Positions 57,224-61,368 of a DNA stretch of 61,368 nt are shown piece by piece; position 1 is the first letter of the stretch, and every line of letters begins with the position of its first letter. The position numbers were made by a program, and so were the translations under genes. Source of the DNA: Oscillibacter valericigenes (GTDB taxonomy: Bacteria; Bacillota; Clostridia; Oscillospirales; Oscillospiraceae); contig NZ_JACSNX010000016.1 of the NCBI RefSeq assembly GCF_016902445.1, forward strand, positions 1 through 61,368, given 5' to 3'. The notes beneath the pieces are model-generated. The model saw nothing but the letters and a program-made list of their open reading frames with translations. It was not told where the DNA came from and did no database searches.

Positions 57224-59701
57224 TCACCGCCGCCGGGGCCGGCGCTCCGGCCGGGATCTGCGGGCGGTGCTCCGCCGGCGCTTTTCCCGGCGCTCCCGGC
57301 GCCGCTCCAGAGCGGCGGAACAGCGGTCGAAGCACCACTCCAGGCCCATCTGGATGGGCACCACCAGCAGCACCAGCACGATCAGCACCAGCCAGGCCGC
57401 AAAGGACAGGGCGGTGAGGGAGAAGATCTCCCCATAGAACACCACGGCCACGAACATGGCGGTGGTCATGGCCGCCAGCAGGATGATCCGCTTCAGATCC
57501 AGGGGGCGGGCGGCGTAGTAGATGACCATCAGGCCGTTCATCGCCATCAGGATGACGCAGATGGTGGAGAGCTCGTCCAGCGTCAGATCGAAGGTGTAGA
57601 CGAACAGCTCCGCGAACAGGATGACGAAGATGGCCGTCAGCCCCCCGGGGAAGGCCCGCCGCAGCACGTTGTGGAGGAACTTGCCCTTCACCAGATCGTG
57701 GTTGGGCTCCAGGGCCAGGAAGAAGGAGGGGACGCCGATGGTCAGGGCGGAGATCAGCGTCAGCTGGATGGGCACGAAGGGATAGGGGAAGGCGGCAAAC
57801 AGGGTGATGAGGGCCAGGAAGAAGGACAGGATGTTCTTCACCAGGTACAGGGCCGAGGCCCGCTGGATGTTGTTGATGACCCGGCGGCCCTCCGCCACCA
57901 CCTTGGGCATGGCGGCGAAGTCGCTGTCCAGCAGCACCAGCTGGGCCACCTGGCAGGCGGCGTCCGCGCCGGAGGCCATGGCGATGCCGCAGTCGGCGTC
58001 CTTCAAGGCCAGCACGTCGTTCACACCGTCGCCGGTCATGGCCACCGTGTGGCCCTGGCTCTGGAGGGCCCGGACGATCTTCCGCTTCTGGTTGGGCACC
58101 ACCCGGCCGAACACGGTATATTCCCGCACGGCTTTGGCAATGTCGTGGTCCGACTGGAGCTCCCGGGCGTCGATCCAGTTTTCGGCGCCCGCGATGCCGG
58201 CCTGGGCCGCCACGGCGGAGACGGTCACCGGGTTGTCACCGGAGATGACCTTCACATCCACCCCCTGGGTGTGGAAGTAGTCAAAGACCTTGGGGGCGTT
58301 GGGGCGGATGGGATTCTCCAGCACCAGCAGGGCCAGGGGGATCACCACGCCGCGGAGGCGCCCGGTCTCCGCCCCGTCGCACTGGGCCAGCAGCAGCACC
58401 CGGCACCCCTGGGCGGCATAGGGGGCGGTCTGCTTTTCCAGGGCGGCGAAGTCCTGCCCCAGCACATACTCCGGCGCGCCGATGACATAGGCACCCCGGT
58501 CCAGGAAGTTCACGGCGCTCCACTTGGTGGCGGAGGTAAAGGGCACGGCCCCACGGTCCGGCCAGCCGGGCCCCCGGGGAAACTTCTCGGCGATGGCCCT
58601 GGCGGTGTCGTTGTCCGGCTCCAGCACCCGGTAGAAGGCCCCCAGGATGTCGGCGATGTCCATCTCGGAGCAGGCCTCCGGGTCCAGGGGCACCACCTCC
58701 CGCACCTGCATCTGGGGACTGGTGACGGTACCGGTCTTGTCCACGCACAGCACATCCACCCGGGCCAGGGTCTCGATGGCGTTCATCTCGTGGATCAGCG
58801 TCCGGTTCCGGGCCAGCCGCACCACGCTGACGGCCAGGGCCACGCTGGTCAGCAGGAACAGCCCCTCCGGGATCATGCCGATCAGGGCCGCCACCGTGCT
58901 GACCACGGACTGCCGCAGACCCAGATCCTGGCTTGCAAACTGGTTGTAGAACAGGGCCACGCCGATGGGGATCAGCACGATGCCGATGAAGCGGATCAAA
59001 TGGTCCAGGGAGCGCATCATCTCGCTCTTGCCGGGGCCGGCGTCCTTCTTGGCCGCCAGCGTCAGCTTGGAGGCGTAGGAGTCCGCCCCCACCTGGTCCA
59101 TCCGGGCCCGGCACTTGCCGGAGATGACGAAGCTGCCGGACAGCAGCTGGTCCCCCGGCTCCTTGGTGACGGCGTCTGCCTCGCCGGTGATGAGGGCCTC
59201 ATTCACCTGGACCTGGCCGGTGAGCACCGGCCCGTCCGCCGGGATCTGGCTGCCGGCGGTGAGCTCCACCACATCTTCCTGCACCAGCTGGTCCACCGGC
59301 AGGCTCTGGAGCCTGCCGTCCCGCACCACCCGGACCTTGGCGGCAGAGAGCAGGGACAGCTTTTCGATGGTCCGCTTGCTCTTCAGCTGCTGGACGATGC
59401 CGATGACGGCGTTGGCCGCCACAATGAACAGGAAGGTCATGTCCTTCCAGTCCCCCACCAGCAGCAGACACACCGCCAGCACCACGAAGATCAGGTTGAA
59501 ATAGGTAAAGACATTCTCCCGGATGATCTGCTTGTCGCTTTTTGTGGGGGACTCCACCGGCGCATTGTCCCATCCGGCCTCCGCCAGCGCCCTGGCCTGG
59601 GCGGAGGAGAGGCCGCAGTCCGCCTTCGGGGCGCAGCGGGGCATCTCCTGCCGGCGTGTGGCCGCAGCCTCCGTCGGGGCCGTTTTCCGGTGTGCGTTCA
59701 C
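57224..59701 (-). CDS. Cation-translocating P-type ATPase, CtpE-like
   Basis: An 825-aa ion pump. The N-terminal segment lacks metal-binding CxxC repeats. The actuator TGEADAV-type motif (LITGEADA), the membrane motif IPEGL near residue 275, the phosphorylated Asp in DKTGT near 320 and the hinge TGDGVND near 553 are all present. The sequence PEGLFLLTSVA resembles mycobacterial CtpE, a calcium-linked pump, so Ca2+ is a plausible substrate (inference). The C-terminal tail is very rich in R. The start is GTG at 59701 with AAGGGGGAG upstream; the longer open frame upstream is not supported. Confidence 0.9.
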   Translation of the reverse strand: MNAHRKTAPTEAAATRRQEMPRCAPKADCGLSSAQARALAEAGWDNAPVESPTKSDKQIIRENVFTYFNLIFVVLAVCLLLVGDWKDMTFLFIVAANAVIGIVQQLKSKRTIEKLSLLSAAKVRVVRDGRLQSLPVDQLVQEDVVELTAGSQIPADGPVLTGQVQVNEALITGEADAVTKEPGDQLLSGSFVISGKCRARMDQVGADSYASKLTLAAKKDAGPGKSEMMRSLDHLIRFIGIVLIPIGVALFYNQFASQDLGLRQSVVSTVAALIGMIPEGLFLLTSVALAVSVVRLARNRTLIHEMNAIETLARVDVLCVDKTGTVTSPQMQVREVVPLDPEACSEMDIADILGAFYRVLEPDNDTARAIAEKFPRGPGWPDRGAVPFTSATKWSAVNFLDRGAYVIGAPEYVLGQDFAALEKQTAPYAAQGCRVLLLAQCDGAETGRLRGVVIPLALLVLENPIRPNAPKVFDYFHTQGVDVKVISGDNPVTVSAVAAQAGIAGAENWIDARELQSDHDIAKAVREYTVFGRVVPNQKRKIVRALQSQGHTVAMTGDGVNDVLALKDADCGIAMASGADAACQVAQLVLLDSDFAAMPKVVAEGRRVINNIQRASALYLVKNILSFFLALITLFAAFPYPFVPIQLTLISALTIGVPSFFLALEPNHDLVKGKFLHNVLRRAFPGGLTAIFVILFAELFVYTFDLTLDELSTICVILMAMNGLMVIYYAARPLDLKRIILLAAMTTAMFVAVVFYGEIFSLTALSFAAWLVLIVLVLLVVPIQMGLEWCFDRCSAALERRRERREKRRRSTARRSRPERRPRRR

Positions 59702-59731
59702 GGGTACTCCCCCTTTGACAAATTTTGATTC

Positions 59732-59737
59732 ATTATA
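59732..59737 (-). promoter_or_regulatory. Extended -10 of the P-type ATPase promoter
   Basis: On the minus strand TTGCTATAAT: a perfect -10 with the extended TG. No good -35 was found at 17 bp. Confidence 0.55.
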
Positions 59738-59923
59738 GCAATTTTCGCGGAGTTTGTATAGAGATGAATTGAAAACTTTCCGGCGGGACCGGAGAACCGG
59801 ATCCGGGCGCATACAGACGGAGCCCGTGCGGACCTGCCCATGGGGAATGGAGAAGTGTTCATACATAAAGGACATACGGCAAAATAAATGTCATTCACAT
59901 AAAAACGTTGGCGGAGTTGCGCA

Positions 59924-59952
59924 TTGTATTTTGCCCGGTCCGCCGATATAAT
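59924..59952 (+). promoter_or_regulatory. Promoter for the threonine dehydratase gene
   Basis: TTGTAT, a 17-bp spacer and TATAAT, giving a short leader of about 30 nt. Confidence 0.8.
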
Positions 59953-59985
59953 GAAACACAAGAACAGACGTGGGAGGGGAAGTCC

Positions 59986-61179
59986 ATGCTGACTTTGGAT
60001 ATGGTCCGGGAGGCCCAGGAGGCCCTGCGGGGCATCGCCCGGCGGACGCCGCTGGACCGGGCGCCGAAATTCGGAGAGAACGTGTACATCAAGGCGGAGA
60101 ATCTGCAGCTGACCGGGGCCTTCAAGCTCCGGGGGGCCTACAACAAGATCCGCAGCCTGACGCCGGAGGAGGCGGCCCGGGGCGTCATCGCCTGCTCCGC
60201 CGGAAACCACGCCCAGGGCATCGCCCTGTCTGCATCAAGGCTGGGCATCAAGGCGGTGATCTGCATGCCCGCCGGGGCCCCCATCAGCAAGGTGGAGGCC
60301 ACCCGCAGCTACGGCGCGGAGGTGGTGCTGGTGCCCGGCGTCTATGACGACGCCGCGGCGGAGGCGGAGCGGCTGACAAAGGAACACGGCTACACCTTCG
60401 CCCACCCCTTCAACGACCCGCTGGTGATCGCCGGCCAGGGCACCATCGGCCTGGAGATCCTGGAGCAGCTGCCGGATGCGGAGCAGATCGTGGTGCCCAT
60501 CGGGGGCGGCGGCCTCATCGGCGGCATCGCCTTCGCGGTGAAGCAGCTGAAGCCGGACTGCCGGATCGTGGGCGTCCAGGCGGCGGGGGCGGCGTCCATG
60601 TACCTGTCCCGCCACGCCGGCGGCCCCACGGAGCTGCGGAGCGTGTCCACTATTGCCGACGGCATCGCCGTGAAGAAGCCCGGGGACCTGACCTTCGCCC
60701 TGTGCCAGCAGTATGTGGACGAGATCGTCACCGTCAGCGAGGACGAGATCGCCTCCGCCATCCTGGCGCTGATGGAGGGTCAGAAGACCGTGGCGGAGGG
60801 CGCCGGCGCCGTGCCGGTGGCGGCGGTGATGTTCGGCAAGGTGGACACATCGGAGAAGAAGACCGTCTGTGTGGTCTCCGGCGGCAATGTGGACGTGACC
60901 ACGCTGTCCCGGATCATCACCAAGGGCCTGTCCAAGGCCGGCCGCATCGCGGAGATCACCACCAAGGTGGCGGATAAGCCGGGCACGCTGCTGCAGCTTC
61001 TGAAGGTGGTGGCGGACAGCGGTGCCAACATCCTCAGCATCAACCACGCCCGGGAGGACCGGCACTCCGACGTGGGGGCCTGCGTGGTCTCCATGGTGCT
61101 GGAGACTCGGGATGCCGCCCATGTGGCGGAGATCCGCCGGGGGCTGCAGGCCCTGGGCTACGAGCTGACGGAGGACTGA
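59986..61179 (+). CDS. ilvA: Threonine ammonia-lyase (threonine dehydratase)
   Basis: PLP enzyme that deaminates threonine to 2-oxobutyrate, the first step to isoleucine or of threonine fermentation. The 397-aa protein has the PLP lysine in GAFKLRGAYNK near residue 47, SAGNHAQGIA near 73, the PLP phosphate loop VPIGGGGLIGG near 172 and VSGGNVD near 303. A C-terminal ACT-like domain (from about 322, AEITTKVADKPGTLLQLL) suggests amino-acid control. The single ACT domain and length fit the short form common in Clostridia, for which biosynthetic and catabolic roles cannot be separated here. Confidence 0.93.
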   Translation: MLTLDMVREAQEALRGIARRTPLDRAPKFGENVYIKAENLQLTGAFKLRGAYNKIRSLTPEEAARGVIACSAGNHAQGIALSASRLGIKAVICMPAGAPISKVEATRSYGAEVVLVPGVYDDAAAEAERLTKEHGYTFAHPFNDPLVIAGQGTIGLEILEQLPDAEQIVVPIGGGGLIGGIAFAVKQLKPDCRIVGVQAAGAASMYLSRHAGGPTELRSVSTIADGIAVKKPGDLTFALCQQYVDEIVTVSEDEIASAILALMEGQKTVAEGAGAVPVAAVMFGKVDTSEKKTVCVVSGGNVDVTTLSRIITKGLSKAGRIAEITTKVADKPGTLLQLLKVVADSGANILSINHAREDRHSDVGACVVSMVLETRDAAHVAEIRRGLQALGYELTED

Positions 61180-61217
61180 GCGGGGAAGCGGGGACCGCGG
61201 CAGGACGACATAAGGGA

Positions 61218-61244
61218 AAGCGGGCATCCATGGGATGCCCGCTT
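61218..61244 (+). terminator. Terminator after the threonine dehydratase gene
   Basis: A perfect 12-bp stem (AAGCGGGCATCC and complement) with a 3-nt loop. Confidence 0.8.
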
Positions 61245-61338
61245 CAGTCTGTCGACAACCCCGGAAATCCGGGAAAATGGGAAGGAAGATAGCTACGAAA
61301 GAAACCCAGGAAGGGTGTCTTTCGTTTTCAATCAACCG

Positions 61339-61368
61339 TTTTCCAGAACTTTTCAAAGTTCTGGAAAA
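61339..61368. repeat. Inverted repeat at the window end
   Basis: TTTTCCAGAACTTT, TC, AAAGTTCTGGAAAA: perfect 14-bp arms ending at the last base. It is probably a terminator or part of a repeat cut off by the window edge. Confidence 0.6.

Overview
The window comes from a G+C-rich, Gram-positive member of the Clostridia. The best guess is an Oscillospiraceae/Ruminococcaceae-type gut anaerobe (Oscillibacter, Flavonifractor or Dysosmobacter-like). The basis is strong AGGAGG-type ribosome binding sites with frequent TTG and GTG starts, consensus TTGACA/TATAAT promoters, the era-yqzL-recO order, MutS2, a TM1266-type hydrogenase-associated regulator, and very CTG-rich codon use. No database search was possible, so the genus is inference. 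No phage, insertion sequence, CRISPR array or rRNA was seen. The content is chromosomal core plus small accessory islands.

Layout. 1-9.5 kb: uvrA, a TauE/SafE permease, then an era-yqzL-recO-hypothetical-mutS2-GNAT run (DNA repair and ribosome assembly). 9.6-12.3 kb: a nucleoside phosphorylase, then an island of four paralogous small membrane proteins plus a short XRE regulator. 12.3-17.2 kb, mostly minus strand: a MerR-family regulator, an MscS channel, three tRNA-Leu genes, citrate synthase and a sirtuin. 17.2-24.8 kb: a cysteine-less ArsC-like protein, YihY, an M29 aminopeptidase, a gamma-carbonic anhydrase-like protein, an AI-2E-family permease, an XRE/DUF3169 pair with clear operators, GDPD and a membrane protein. 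24.9-39.9 kb: three ECF sigma/anti-sigma systems interleaved with an acetyltransferase, tRNA-Arg, serA, typA and fumC. 40.2-49.3 kb: arginine biosynthesis genes argG, argH, argC, argJ, argB, argD, argF. 49.4-61.2 kb: a membrane-anchored XRE regulator divergent from a C45 peptidase, malQ, an XRE/small-protein divergent pair, a TM1266 regulator plus NMT1-type ABC transporter behind a structured leader, a CtpE-like P-type ATPase and threonine dehydratase.

Functional links. The seven arg genes encode most of the glutamate-to-arginine pathway in cyclic (ArgJ) form, and an ARG-box-like operator overlaps the argG promoter. Two of the three ECF systems can be tied to likely targets by shared promoter-like motifs: the RsgI-like system with a single-PepSY protein, and the zf-HC2 system with a secreted stalk-domain protein. 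The third system is followed by a secreted paralogue of its own anti-sigma ectodomain.

The least ordinary signal is non-coding. Four of the six gaps in the arg cluster carry fold-back repeat elements. One is a roughly 720-bp imperfect inverted repeat between argG and argH. The others are about 100-125 bp and built from tandem TTAGGAA- or GATAAAA-type repeats, two of them around conserved mini-hairpins. A related element lies between the aminopeptidase and carbonic anhydrase genes.
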